DNA of 64,000 nt, from assembly GCA_947631965.1 (NCBI GenBank), contig CANRNL010000001.1:1-64000 (forward strand). The letters are read 5' to 3'. Both the position numbers and the translations under genes were made by a program. The first letter of the stretch is position 1. Each line of letters opens with the position of its first letter. Source of the DNA: an uncultured Clostridia bacterium. GTDB lineage: Bacteria > Bacillota > Clostridia > Monoglobales > Monoglobaceae. The notes under the pieces are model-generated. The model had not been told where the DNA came from and ran no database searches. It saw only the letters and a program-made list of their open reading frames with translations. Of the stretch, positions 1 through 7,659 are shown in pieces.

Positions 1-1678
1 AATTTTTAAATAAGTTGTCCTTTTCCTCTTTTGAAAGCTTTGTTAAATCAAGCGTGCTGAATCCGTCGTATTCATACATATTTTTCATCATTGATGTGAC
101 GTCATTCTCAAAATTTCTTGTATCTTTGGTTATATCATTGTTAATACAGCTCATAACCTTAAAATTGACCGAGCTTTCAAACATACTCATAATGATTGCC
201 TCGTACATATCTTTTTCCTCAAAGACATAGTCCGCAATGCTTGAAGGATTATCCAATGTGTCCATAGTATCCATCAAAAGCTTCCACGCACCCGTTGTGC
301 CATCCATTCCGCATTCTTTTCCGGCTTTGTGCAGTTCCTGACTCGGAGATTTGGGAAGGTTGAAATATGTGTCCTCCATTGTATTCCCGAGAGTCGATGT
401 TGTAAGGAAATTTGCGCGGTAAATATCCACATCAAAAGCATAGCGGTCTATCACAATATCATATGTAAAGTCCGCTGTTTTTACATTATCGCCGGTAATC
501 CGCACTTTAATTGTAGCTGTTCCCGCAGACGGTTTTTGCAGATATATTGTATCGTCTGCTGCTATGCGATAATCAATATTCCCAATATCATAGCTGCGTT
601 CGCTCACCGTTGAATCCGGAGCAAAGCTGAAACCCTGCGGCAGAGTTATATTCATTGTCACGTTCTTAGCCAAAAAATCATTACGGTAAACGTCGCCGCT
701 GATATACAGATTTTCAAGTATTGCAGTAAGCGTAAAGCTGCTCATATTATAGCTGTCCGCATCTGCGTCATATACAATACCGTAGCCGCCGGAGAATGAC
801 GCGGATATTGTCCGCTCAACAGGCGGCTCATACTCACCGACCGTACCGTCGTCTTTCATATAGCTGTTGTAATGTATATTTGCATCGGTTAAACAGTCAT
901 TATAGTATCCAATGTCAATTTCATACCATTGAGTCTCGCTCCCGCCGTAATATACGTCTGTTAAACTCGTGCAGTTGTAAAACGCCTCATCGCCGATATT
1001 TGTTATACCGCCAGGCAGCGTAATACATGCTAGGCTGTCGCAATAGGAAAATGCCCCATTACCAATGAAAGTGACGCTGTCGGGTATCGTAATGCTCGTT
1101 AAGCTGCGACAGTAGCAAAATGCATCATCGCCAATGCTTGTTACGCTGTCGGGTATCGTGACGCTCGTTAAGCTGCGACAGTAGCAAAATGCATCATCGC
1201 CAATGCTTGTTACGCTGCCGGGGATGGTAATGCTCGTTAAGCTATAGCATTGGTAAAACGCATCATCGCCAATGTTTGTTACACTGTTGGGTATGGTAAC
1301 GCTTGTTAAGCCGTAGCAGCCGTCAAACGCTTTATCACCAATGGAAGTGACGCTGTCGGGTATTGTGACGCTCGTTAAGCTGTCGCATTCGAAAAACGCA
1401 CAGTCGCCAATGCTCGTTACACCTTGTTCTATTAAAACTTCTGTAATATTTGAATGGCTGCCGTGCCAAGGCGCAAAATAGTAATAAGGATAATCATGAA
1501 CATAATCCATCATATCTCCCTCGCCGCTTATTGTGAGCGTACCGTTATCGTCAAGCGTCCAAGTCACGTTATCGCCGTCCGCGCCACAGGTACCACTTGA
1601 AGCCGCTTGTGCGATACACGGCATAAACGCGCACAGCATTGCCATTACCAATACCAAACTCAAAATCCGTTTTTTCAT
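1..1678 (-). CDS. BspA-type leucine-rich-repeat surface protein (C-terminus cut by window)
   Basis: This reading frame is absent from the ORF track because its stop codon lies outside the window. From the ATG at 1678 it stays open to base 1, about 559 codons. It starts with a Sec signal peptide (MKKRILSLVLVMAML) ending near AQA. A run of 23-residue LRR_5/BspA repeats follows, of the type SLTSVTIPDSVTSIGDDAF. The last part has no recognised domain. A GGGGAGG ribosome binding site precedes the ATG. Proteins of this family are exported and often serve in surface adhesion or host binding; no anchor is visible here because the C-terminus is missing. Two adjacent repeat units are almost identical at DNA level, suggesting recent repeat duplication. 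Confidence 0.85.
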   Translation of the reverse strand, partial: MKKRILSLVLVMAMLCAFMPCIAQAASSGTCGADGDNVTWTLDDNGTLTISGEGDMMDYVHDYPYYYFAPWHGSHSNITEVLIEQGVTSIGDCAFFECDSLTSVTIPDSVTSIGDKAFDGCYGLTSVTIPNSVTNIGDDAFYQCYSLTSITIPGSVTSIGDDAFCYCRSLTSVTIPDSVTSIGDDAFCYCRSLTSITIPDSVTFIGNGAFSYCDSLACITLPGGITNIGDEAFYNCTSLTDVYYGGSETQWYEIDIGYYNDCLTDANIHYNSYMKDDGTVGEYEPPVERTISASFSGGYGIVYDADADSYNMSSFTLTAILENLYISGDVYRNDFLAKNVTMNITLPQGFSFAPDSTVSERSYDIGNIDYRIAADDTIYLQKPSAGTATIKVRITGDNVKTADFTYDIVIDRYAFDVDIYRANFLTTSTLGNTMEDTYFNLPKSPSQELHKAGKECGMDGTTGAWKLLMDTMDTLDNPSSIADYVFEEKDMYEAIIMSMFESSVNFKVMSCINNDITKDTRNFENDVTSMMKNMYEYDGFSTLDLTKLSKEEKDNLFKN

Positions 1679-1714
1679 TTATATGTACCTCCCCAATTTA
1701 TCTATAATGCAAAA

Positions 1715-1745
1715 AGTGCGCCGCCTAAATCTACAGCGGCGCACT
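1715..1745 (-). terminator. Terminator-like hairpin in the leader of the BspA-type gene
   Basis: Perfect 10-bp stem (AGTGCGCCGC / GCGGCGCACT) with an 11-nt loop. Read on the minus strand it is followed directly by TTTTTGC, the pattern of an intrinsic terminator. It sits only about 25 nt before the ribosome binding site of the BspA-type gene, with no room for another promoter in between. It may therefore be an attenuator inside that gene's leader rather than a simple end of transcription. Confidence 0.6.
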
Positions 1746-1873
1746 CCAAAAACGCCACCTTGATTTAATGCTGCGACACACTTTCATACAATTACTTGTT
1801 CAGGTATGAAAAACCAAAGCGTGCGCTTTCAGCGAAGCGCAAGCCTGAACAAGTATAGTATGTCGCAAGTATA

Positions 1874-1902
1874 ATTGTATCATACTCCACGAAGATTGTA
1901 AA
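1874..1902 (-). promoter_or_regulatory. Promoter for the BspA-type gene leader
   Basis: On the minus strand: -35 TTTACA (1902-1897), 17-bp spacer, -10 TACAAT (1879-1874). The start would fall near 1867, giving a leader of about 190 nt that folds into a long hairpin: TTGTTCAGG pairs with CCTGAACAA, nested inside GCGACA/TGTCGC. Confidence 0.55.
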
Positions 1903-1943
1903 TATTTTTTGTGGAAATTTATAATAATTCATTCCACAATACT

Positions 1944-2354
1944 TTATAAATCCGCCGAAACGATTTTTACTTTTATCGCATTATCGTCCATTTCGTCTGC
2001 CTGTTCACCTACCGCCAATCTCGAATAATACGCAAGCGTCTTATCCTTCCAATCATCATACTGCTCCGTTGAATAATTCTCTCTTGCGTCCGCCCAATCC
2101 TCAAGGAACAGGCACATATCGGCGTTCAGTTCCGTTTTAGCTTTTCCGTCAAATGTAATGGAACATTCCCACTTATCATCTCGCGGCGGGCGCTTCACGT
2201 CAATTTCAAATTTCAGTCCCGATATTTCTTCAAGTTCAAATAAAGTTGCCGCAACATCCGCAAACGTGGTTATCTGCGGTTTCACCGTTTCGGTTTTGTA
2301 GCCGAGCAAATAAGTCGTGGTAGTGTCAAGAGCCTTTGCAAGCTCATTCAGCAT
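1944..2354 (-). CDS. XRE-family helix-turn-helix regulator, start apparently frameshifted
   Basis: The listed frame begins inside a Cro/C1-type HTH (MLNELAKALDTTTTYLLGY). The upstream codons in the same frame give a textbook XRE domain (QRVGQARKEKGY ... LRTIQKYENGKIEISIS) reaching back to about 2477, but an in-frame TGA (2480-2478) precedes it and no ATG, GTG or TTG is available. An ATG at 2481 lies in another frame; deleting one base after codon 2 would join it to the HTH. So the gene is either broken by a one-base insertion, carries a sequence error, or makes a truncated protein. The roughly 90-residue C-terminal part is not recognised. Residue choice and ATAAT-like bases upstream suggest it was once expressed. 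Confidence 0.6.
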   Translation of the reverse strand: MLNELAKALDTTTTYLLGYKTETVKPQITTFADVAATLFELEEISGLKFEIDVKRPPRDDKWECSITFDGKAKTELNADMCLFLEDWADARENYSTEQYDDWKDKTLAYYSRLAVGEQADEMDDNAIKVKIVSADL

Positions 2355-2512
2355 ACTGATTGAAATTTCTATCTTGCCGTTTTCGTACTTTTGGATTGTA
2401 CGCAGCGACTTTCCGAGAATATTCGCAAGCCCCGTTCGGTTATACCCTTTTTCCTTCCGCGCCTGTCCGACGCGCTGTCATAAAATTATTGATTATATTA
2501 TTTTATCTCACA

Positions 2513-2529
2513 CCACCCATATAGGGTGG
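2513..2529. promoter_or_regulatory. CCACCC-N5-GGGTGG palindrome, possible operator
   Basis: Perfect 6-bp inverted repeat just upstream of the XRE gene and just past the tsaD stop. There is no T-run after it on the minus strand, so a terminator is less likely. It lies about 30 bp before the presumed start of the regulator, where an autoregulatory operator could sit. Confidence 0.3.
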
Positions 2530-2541
2530 ATTTTCTTTTTG

Positions 2542-3543
2542 CTAAATCGGCAGAGACGGAACGGCGTTCAGCGTAAGGTCTGCGACGGAGCCCGCCTTAA
2601 ATTCGTAATATCCGCAACACGCAATCATCGCGGCGTTGTCGGTACAAAGCGCCATTTTAGGACAGTTAAACTCCATACCGTTCTCCCGCGCCAGCCGCCA
2701 GACACGCTCTCTCAGAGGCGCGTTCGCCGCAACTCCACCCGCGAGCGAGATTCTCTCAACGCCGTACAGCTTCGCACAGTCTATAAGGTGGCTGCTGAGC
2801 GTATCAACTACCGCCTCCTGAAAAGAAGCGGCAACATCGCTGATGTTTACCTTCTCCCCCTTTTGCTCGGCGGTATGAAGATAATTTATAACCGCGGTTT
2901 TAAGTCCGCTGAAGCTGAAATCAAATCCCCGCTCACCCATTTTAACGCGCGGAAAACGTATCGCTTCGGGGTTGCCGCCCTCGGCGCACTTTTGTATTTT
3001 GGGTCCGCCGGGGTACCCCAGCCCCATAACGCGCGCGACTTTATCAAACGCCTCTCCCGCCGCGTCGTCAAAGGTACGCGCAAGAGGAGCGTACTCGCTG
3101 TAGCTCTTCACCAGAACAATATGGCTGTGTCCGCCTGACGCAACGAGGCATATAAAAGGCGGCTTGAAATCGGGATTTTCAATATAGTTGGCGCAGATGT
3201 GCCCCTTTATATGGTTCACGGGGACAAGCGGCTTCTTTGCCGCAAACGCAAGCCCTTTTGCCGCCGAAACTCCCACCAAAAGCGCGCCGACCAGCCCCGG
3301 ACCGTAGGTCACCGCCACCGCGTCAATCTCGGAGATGGCTTTGCCGCTGTCCGACAGTGCCTTATCTATCACCGCGCTGATGTTCTTGATGTGGTTGCGC
3401 GACGCTATTTCGGGTACAACCCCGCCGTACTCCTTATGTATTTCAATCTGTGAATTTATCACGTTTGACAAAACCTCGGTGCCGTCGCGGACAACCGCCG
3501 CGGCCGTTTCGTCGCACGAGCTTTCAATTCCGAGAATAAGCAT
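2542..3543 (-). CDS. tsaD: tRNA N6-adenosine threonylcarbamoyltransferase TsaD
   Basis: Transfers the threonylcarbamoyl group from TC-AMP to A37 of ANN-decoding tRNAs, making t6A, in complex with TsaB and TsaE. The 333-aa length is normal. It opens with the ASKHA phosphate loop ([10 protein letters not shown]) and has the family metal-binding HIKGH motif near residue 110, followed by conserved SGGHSHI. It is the last gene of the secA-to-tsaD leftward run. TsaC/YwlC, which makes TC-AMP, is three genes upstream; tsaB and tsaE are not in the window. Confidence 0.96.
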   Translation of the reverse strand: MLILGIESSCDETAAAVVRDGTEVLSNVINSQIEIHKEYGGVVPEIASRNHIKNISAVIDKALSDSGKAISEIDAVAVTYGPGLVGALLVGVSAAKGLAFAAKKPLVPVNHIKGHICANYIENPDFKPPFICLVASGGHSHIVLVKSYSEYAPLARTFDDAAGEAFDKVARVMGLGYPGGPKIQKCAEGGNPEAIRFPRVKMGERGFDFSFSGLKTAVINYLHTAEQKGEKVNISDVAASFQEAVVDTLSSHLIDCAKLYGVERISLAGGVAANAPLRERVWRLARENGMEFNCPKMALCTDNAAMIACCGYYEFKAGSVADLTLNAVPSLPI

Positions 3544-3562
3544 TTCCCCGTCCTCCGTAAAT

Positions 3563-4006
3563 TCATTTTAAAAGTCCGTAACGCGAGTATATCAACGCGT
3601 CGGTCACACCACCGTAATATTTGACCCGCCGTCCGCACATTTCAAATCCGTTTTTTTCGTAAAGCCGCTGTGCGCCCGTGTTGTCCTCCCTGACCTCAAG
3701 CGTTATATAGTCTATCCCGCTGTCTCGGCACTCACCGAATAAATGCTCCATAAGCGCATCCGCTATCCCGCGCCTTCGGAAGTCGGCGGTCACGGCGACA
3801 TTCGTTATATACGCCTCGTCAAGCACCTTGTGCATCCCCGCATAGCCGACCACCCTTTCGCCGCAGAGCGCGACAACGTAAAACGCGAGCGGGTTATCAA
3901 GCTCACCCGCAAGCATTTCTTCGCTCCACGGGTCGTCAAAGCACTCCCGCTCTATCTCGCTCATAGCCTTTATATATTTTTGCCTTAAAACATCATACCT
4001 TATCAT
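3563..4006 (-). CDS. rimI: Ribosomal protein alanine N-acetyltransferase-like GNAT, RimI
   Basis: 147-aa GNAT acetyltransferase. The acetyl-CoA loop [10 protein letters not shown] is seen near residue 77 and a typical C-terminal [18 protein letters not shown] element follows. RimI acetylates the N-terminal alanine of ribosomal protein bS18 and, in Firmicutes, possibly other proteins. It overlaps ywlE by four bases (ATGA), so translation is probably coupled. The rimI-tsaD neighbourhood is conserved in many bacteria and supports the name. Confidence 0.9.
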   Translation of the reverse strand: MIRYDVLRQKYIKAMSEIERECFDDPWSEEMLAGELDNPLAFYVVALCGERVVGYAGMHKVLDEAYITNVAVTADFRRRGIADALMEHLFGECRDSGIDYITLEVREDNTGAQRLYEKNGFEMCGRRVKYYGGVTDALIYSRYGLLK

Positions 4007-4440
4007 TTGTTATCCCACAGCTTCTCAACAAGTCTTTCTATCTCGTCACGGCACTCACGGTAAGCGTCGAGGTCCCCGCCGAACGGGTCGGAAATCTCTC
4101 TGCCGCCGCCCGCCGCCTCGGACAGTGTCCTTATCTTGTACCCAAACTGTGGCAGTGCGTCCTTTAGAACGTCTGCGTGAGATTTTGTCATCGTTAAAAT
4201 CTCGTCATACTCCGCCAGCATTTCGGGCGTGACGCGCCTTGATTTGTGTCCGCTTATATCCGCGCCCGTCTCCGCGAGCGCGTCAACAGCGTTTTTGCTA
4301 GCCGAGCCGCCCTCAGCCGCGAAAATCCCCGCCGAGCTCGCCGTGTCGTCCGAGCCGCGCTCCTTGGCAAGCTTATTAAAAATACCCTCCGCCATAGGGC
4401 TTCTGCAAGTGTTTCCCGTGCATACAAAAAGATATTTCAT
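4003..4440 (-). CDS. ywlE: Low-molecular-weight phosphatase, YwlE-type protein-arginine phosphatase
   Basis: 145-aa LMW-PTP fold with the N-terminal P-loop VCTGNTCRSPMAE and the general-acid DPFGGD region near residue 118. The threonine in C-T-G-N-T-C-R-S is the residue that in B. subtilis YwlE favours phospho-arginine over phospho-tyrosine. The gene follows ywlC as in Bacillus, which supports YwlE over a generic tyrosine phosphatase. No McsB kinase is visible in the window to pair with it. A second LMW phosphatase at 13517 has Ile at this position. Confidence 0.85.
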   Translation of the reverse strand: MKYLFVCTGNTCRSPMAEGIFNKLAKERGSDDTASSAGIFAAEGGSASKNAVDALAETGADISGHKSRRVTPEMLAEYDEILTMTKSHADVLKDALPQFGYKIRTLSEAAGGGREISDPFGGDLDAYRECRDEIERLVEKLWDNK

Positions 4441-4442
4441 AT

Positions 4443-5432
4443 CTATATTCCACCCGCTGATTTATATAATCTGTTTCTTACCGCCGCCCAGTCGTCGCCG
4501 TCGGGTATCTGCGGCGCAAATATCACGTCGACTCCGAGCTTGTCCAACTCACGAAGTCCTTTGAACAGCCGCCTCGCCGCGTCCTGCGGCGTACTTCCGA
4601 GACTTACGAGCGGCATACCCTCAAATTCAGCCGTGTGGCTCTCAAACGCCATAACTCCGACGTTCTCTCCGCGCACCTCCGACGGGTCGCCGTATATTAC
4701 CACCCTTGCGCGGGGCGCGTAATGTCGGTATTTCATACCCGGAGACTTTGGGGCTTCGCTCTCCGAAAGTCCGCGCCCGCTCCTGACCTCGCCTATTACG
4801 GCTTCTATACGGCTCGCGCTGATTCCGCCCGGACGAAGTATCGTCGGCACGTCCGCGCTCATATCTATAACGGTGGACTCCACGCCCACGCCGCAGTCGC
4901 CGCCGCAAAGGATAGCGTCGGCGCGGCCGTCCATATCATCAATGACGTGCGCCGCCGTGGTGGGGCTGGGTCTGCCCGAAATGTTCGCGCTCGGCGCGGC
5001 GACGGGTACGCCCGCAAGACGAATCAGCTCCCGCGCAAGCGGTTCGGACGGCATCCTTATACCCACCGTATCAAGTCCCGCGGTCACAACGTCGGGTACC
5101 ACGCTCTTGCGTTTTAAAATAATCGTCAGCGGTCCGCTCCAAAATTCATTCATCAAAAGACGCGCGGCGGGCGGTATTTCCTCCGCCAGACGCTCGACCT
5201 CTTCAATGTCGGCTATATGCACAATTAAAGGGTTGTCGGACGGACGACCCTTTGCCTTAAAAATTCTTTTTACCGCCGATTCGGAAAGCGCGTTTGCACC
5301 CAAGCCGTAGACTGTCTCGGTGGGAAACGCCACCGTGCCGCCGTTTTTTAAAATCTCCGCCGCCTCCGAAACCTCGGACGCGCTTAAAATTCTCGTGTTG
5401 ACCCTCTCAGGCTCAATTTTTCCGCACTCCAT
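4443..5432 (-). CDS. tsaC: Threonylcarbamoyl-AMP synthase, Sua5/YwlC type
   Basis: Makes threonylcarbamoyl-AMP from threonine, bicarbonate and ATP, the first step of t6A synthesis. The 329-aa length identifies the long Sua5/YwlC form: a YrdC domain (GGTVAFPTETVYGLG near residue 33, KGRPSDNPL, PSANISGRPSPT) joined by a linker with PGMKYRHYAP to a C-terminal Sua5 domain. It sits three bases from ywlE and five from prfA in one leftward operon. A prmC gene often lies between prfA and this gene in Firmicutes; none is present. Confidence 0.95.
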   Translation of the reverse strand: MECGKIEPERVNTRILSASEVSEAAEILKNGGTVAFPTETVYGLGANALSESAVKRIFKAKGRPSDNPLIVHIADIEEVERLAEEIPPAARLLMNEFWSGPLTIILKRKSVVPDVVTAGLDTVGIRMPSEPLARELIRLAGVPVAAPSANISGRPSPTTAAHVIDDMDGRADAILCGGDCGVGVESTVIDMSADVPTILRPGGISASRIEAVIGEVRSGRGLSESEAPKSPGMKYRHYAPRARVVIYGDPSEVRGENVGVMAFESHTAEFEGMPLVSLGSTPQDAARRLFKGLRELDKLGVDVIFAPQIPDGDDWAAVRNRLYKSAGGI

Positions 5433-5436
5433 AAAA

Positions 5437-6507
5437 TCACGCCTCGTTTTTCAGCTTTTCACTCTGGTCGGAGGCTATGAGCGCGTCTATTATCTCGTCC
5501 AAATCTCCGTTCATTATCTGCTCTATTTTATACAGGGTCAGTCCTATTCTGTGGTCGGTAACTCTACCCTGCGGATAGTTGTACGTCCTTATTCTCTCGC
5601 TTCGGTCGCCCGTTCCGACCTGACTTTTTCTGTCCGCCGCAACAGCCGCCGCCTGCTCCTCCTCCTTCATCTGATAAAGCCTCGAACGGAGCATCTTCAT
5701 CGCCGACTCGCGGTTCTTGTGCTGAGAACGTTCGTCCTGACAGGTTATCACAAGTCCGGTCGGGATATGGGTTATTCGTATAGCCGACTCGGTTTTGTTA
5801 ACGTGCTGTCCGCCCGCGCCCGAACTGCGGTATGTGTCTATCTGCAAATCGTCGGGATTTATCTCCACGTCAACTTCCTCCGCTTCGGGCATAATCGCCA
5901 CGGTTACGGTCGAGGTGTGTATCCTTCCGCCCGACTCGGTTTCGGGGATTCTCTGAACGCGGTGAACTCCGCTCTCAAATTTAAGCCTGCTGTACGCGCC
6001 GGCTCCCGTTATCTGAAAGGATATTTCCTTGTATCCGCCTATACCCGTTTCGTTGGACGACAAGACCTCGGTTTTCCACCGTTTCGACTCCGCATACATA
6101 GAATACATACGGAATAAGTCCGCCGCGAAAAGAGCCGCCTCGTCGCCGCCCGCGCCGCCGCGTATCTCAACGATTACGTTCTTGTCATCGTTCGGGTCCT
6201 TGGGGAGCAACAAAATTTTAAGCTCCTCCGAAATTCGCTCGATGTTCTCCTTCGACGACTTTATCTCGTCGTCAAGCATTTCGCGAAACTCCTTTTCAAG
6301 ACCGCCCTCGCGGAGCATTTCCGTTGCCTCGTCAAGCGTGTCTTTATTTTGCTTGTATTCACGGTATTTTTCGACGATAGGCGTTATGTCGGAATGTTCC
6401 TTGCAGAGCTTCTGCCAAACGTCGTGGTCGGCAATTACCTCAGGGTCGCTTATACGGCGGCTCAGCTCCTCATAACGTTCCTCGACAAACGATAACTTTT
6501 CAAACAT
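5437..6507 (-). CDS. prfA: Peptide chain release factor 1
   Basis: RF1 ends translation at UAA and UAG. The 356-aa protein carries the GGQ peptidyl-hydrolysis motif ([14 protein letters not shown]) and an RF1-type PETESGG... RIHTST stop-recognition region. It overlaps the end of prfB by one base, so both factors are probably translated from one mRNA. The near-identical GGQ segments of prfA and prfB are paralogous. Confidence 0.96.
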   Translation of the reverse strand: MFEKLSFVEERYEELSRRISDPEVIADHDVWQKLCKEHSDITPIVEKYREYKQNKDTLDEATEMLREGGLEKEFREMLDDEIKSSKENIERISEELKILLLPKDPNDDKNVIVEIRGGAGGDEAALFAADLFRMYSMYAESKRWKTEVLSSNETGIGGYKEISFQITGAGAYSRLKFESGVHRVQRIPETESGGRIHTSTVTVAIMPEAEEVDVEINPDDLQIDTYRSSGAGGQHVNKTESAIRITHIPTGLVITCQDERSQHKNRESAMKMLRSRLYQMKEEEQAAAVAADRKSQVGTGDRSERIRTYNYPQGRVTDHRIGLTLYKIEQIMNGDLDEIIDALIASDQSEKLKNEA

Positions 6508-7620
6508 TACAACTCTCCTCTTGATTTAGCCTTCAGATACGCGTTGATAAAACCGTCCAAATCTCCGTCCATAACCGCTGTTATGTTTCCGGTTTCATAG
6601 TTTGTGCGGTGGTCCTTTACCATTGTATACGGATGGAAAACATATGAGCGTATCTGACTGCCCCAGCCTATCTCCATCTGTACTCCCTGAATATCCTCTA
6701 TCTTCTCTTTCTGCTCACGCTCCGCAATTTCGGCAAGCTTTGACAAAAGCACGCGCATAGCCATATCGCGGTTCTTGTGCTGCGAGCGCTCGTTCTGACA
6801 GGTGACGACTATGCCGGTCGGCAAGTGGGTTATTCGTATAGCCGACTCGGTTTTGTTGACGTGCTGTCCGCCCGCGCCCGAACTGCGGTAGGTGTCCACC
6901 CTTATATCTTCGGGGCGAATGTTTACTTCAACGTCCTCGCTCAGCACAGGCGTGACCTCAAGCGACGCAAACGAGGTATGCCGTCTGCCCGCCGCGTCAA
7001 ACGGAGAAATACGCACCAGGCGGTGAACTCCTTTTTCCGCCTTGGCGTAGCCGTATGCGTTAAGACCGTCTATTTCAAATGTGACGCTTTTAACGCCCGC
7101 TTCTTCACCCGCGAGATAGTCGATTGTTTCTATTTTAAAGCCGCGTCTTTCAGCCCACCTCGTATACATACGAAGCAGCATCTCGCACCAGTCCTGTGCC
7201 TCTGTACCGCCCGCGCCGGCATGGAGAGTCAAAATCGCGTTGTTTGCGTCGTACTGACCCGAAAGAAGCGTTTCGAGCTTCATATCTTCAAGCGTTTTCT
7301 CCACCGCGTCTACGCTCTCGGTTATCTCGCCGAGCAAATCGTCCTCGTCCTCCTCGATTGCGAGAGCGACAAGCGTTTTAGCGTCCTCCCACTCGGAGTA
7401 CAGAGCGTCAAACCGCTCAATCTTGTCTTTCAGTCCTTTTATACGCTGAAGCGTCGCGCCCGCGCTGTTCATATCATTGTAAAAATCGGGCTCGGCGGTC
7501 TTTTTTTCAAGCTCCTCAATTTCGGTTTTCGTCTTTTCTATGTTAAAGTGAATCCCTCAATTCGGTAATGCTGTCTTTCATACCGTCCAGCTTCAGACGA
7601 TACTCGTCAAACTCTAACAT
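6507..7620 (-). CDS. prfB: Peptide chain release factor 2, with programmed +1 frameshift
   Basis: RF2 ends translation at UAA and UGA. The ORF track shows only the second part, from 7472. The true start is the ATG at 7620: a 25-codon leader ([14 protein letters not shown]...RDSL) ends at an in-frame TAA, codon 26, exactly where the prfB autoregulatory stop normally lies. A +1 shift at CTT-TAA-C continues as [15 protein letters not shown] and runs in frame into the tracked ORF (7544 to 7472 is a multiple of three). GGQ motif [11 protein letters not shown] is present. What is odd is UAA in place of the usual UGA at the shift site. Confidence 0.93.
7540..7560 (-). other. prfB +1 frameshift site (CUU UAA C)
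   Basis: On the minus strand the sequence reads TTGAGGGATTCACTTTAAC. CTT (7548-7546) is the slippery codon, TAA (7545-7543) the in-frame stop, and a GAGGG Shine-Dalgarno-like stretch lies just upstream, as known for prfB recoding. Skipping the first T of TAA gives AAC, in frame with RF2. The SD-like element is slightly further from CTT than in E. coli. Confidence 0.85.
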
Positions 7621-7659
7621 CAAATCACTCCTCTTTCACTCTTATCGGTTTTCTCTTTT

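Noticed and set aside
1075-1420. Regularly spaced repeats suggesting a CRISPR array
   Set aside because: Period of 69 bases is in frame and translates to 23-residue leucine-rich repeats; no unique spacers.
1745-1870. T-box riboswitch in the BspA-type leader
   Set aside because: An AGGTGGCG stretch resembles part of a T-box antiterminator, but no specifier loop or full T-box consensus was found and the gene is not amino-acid related.
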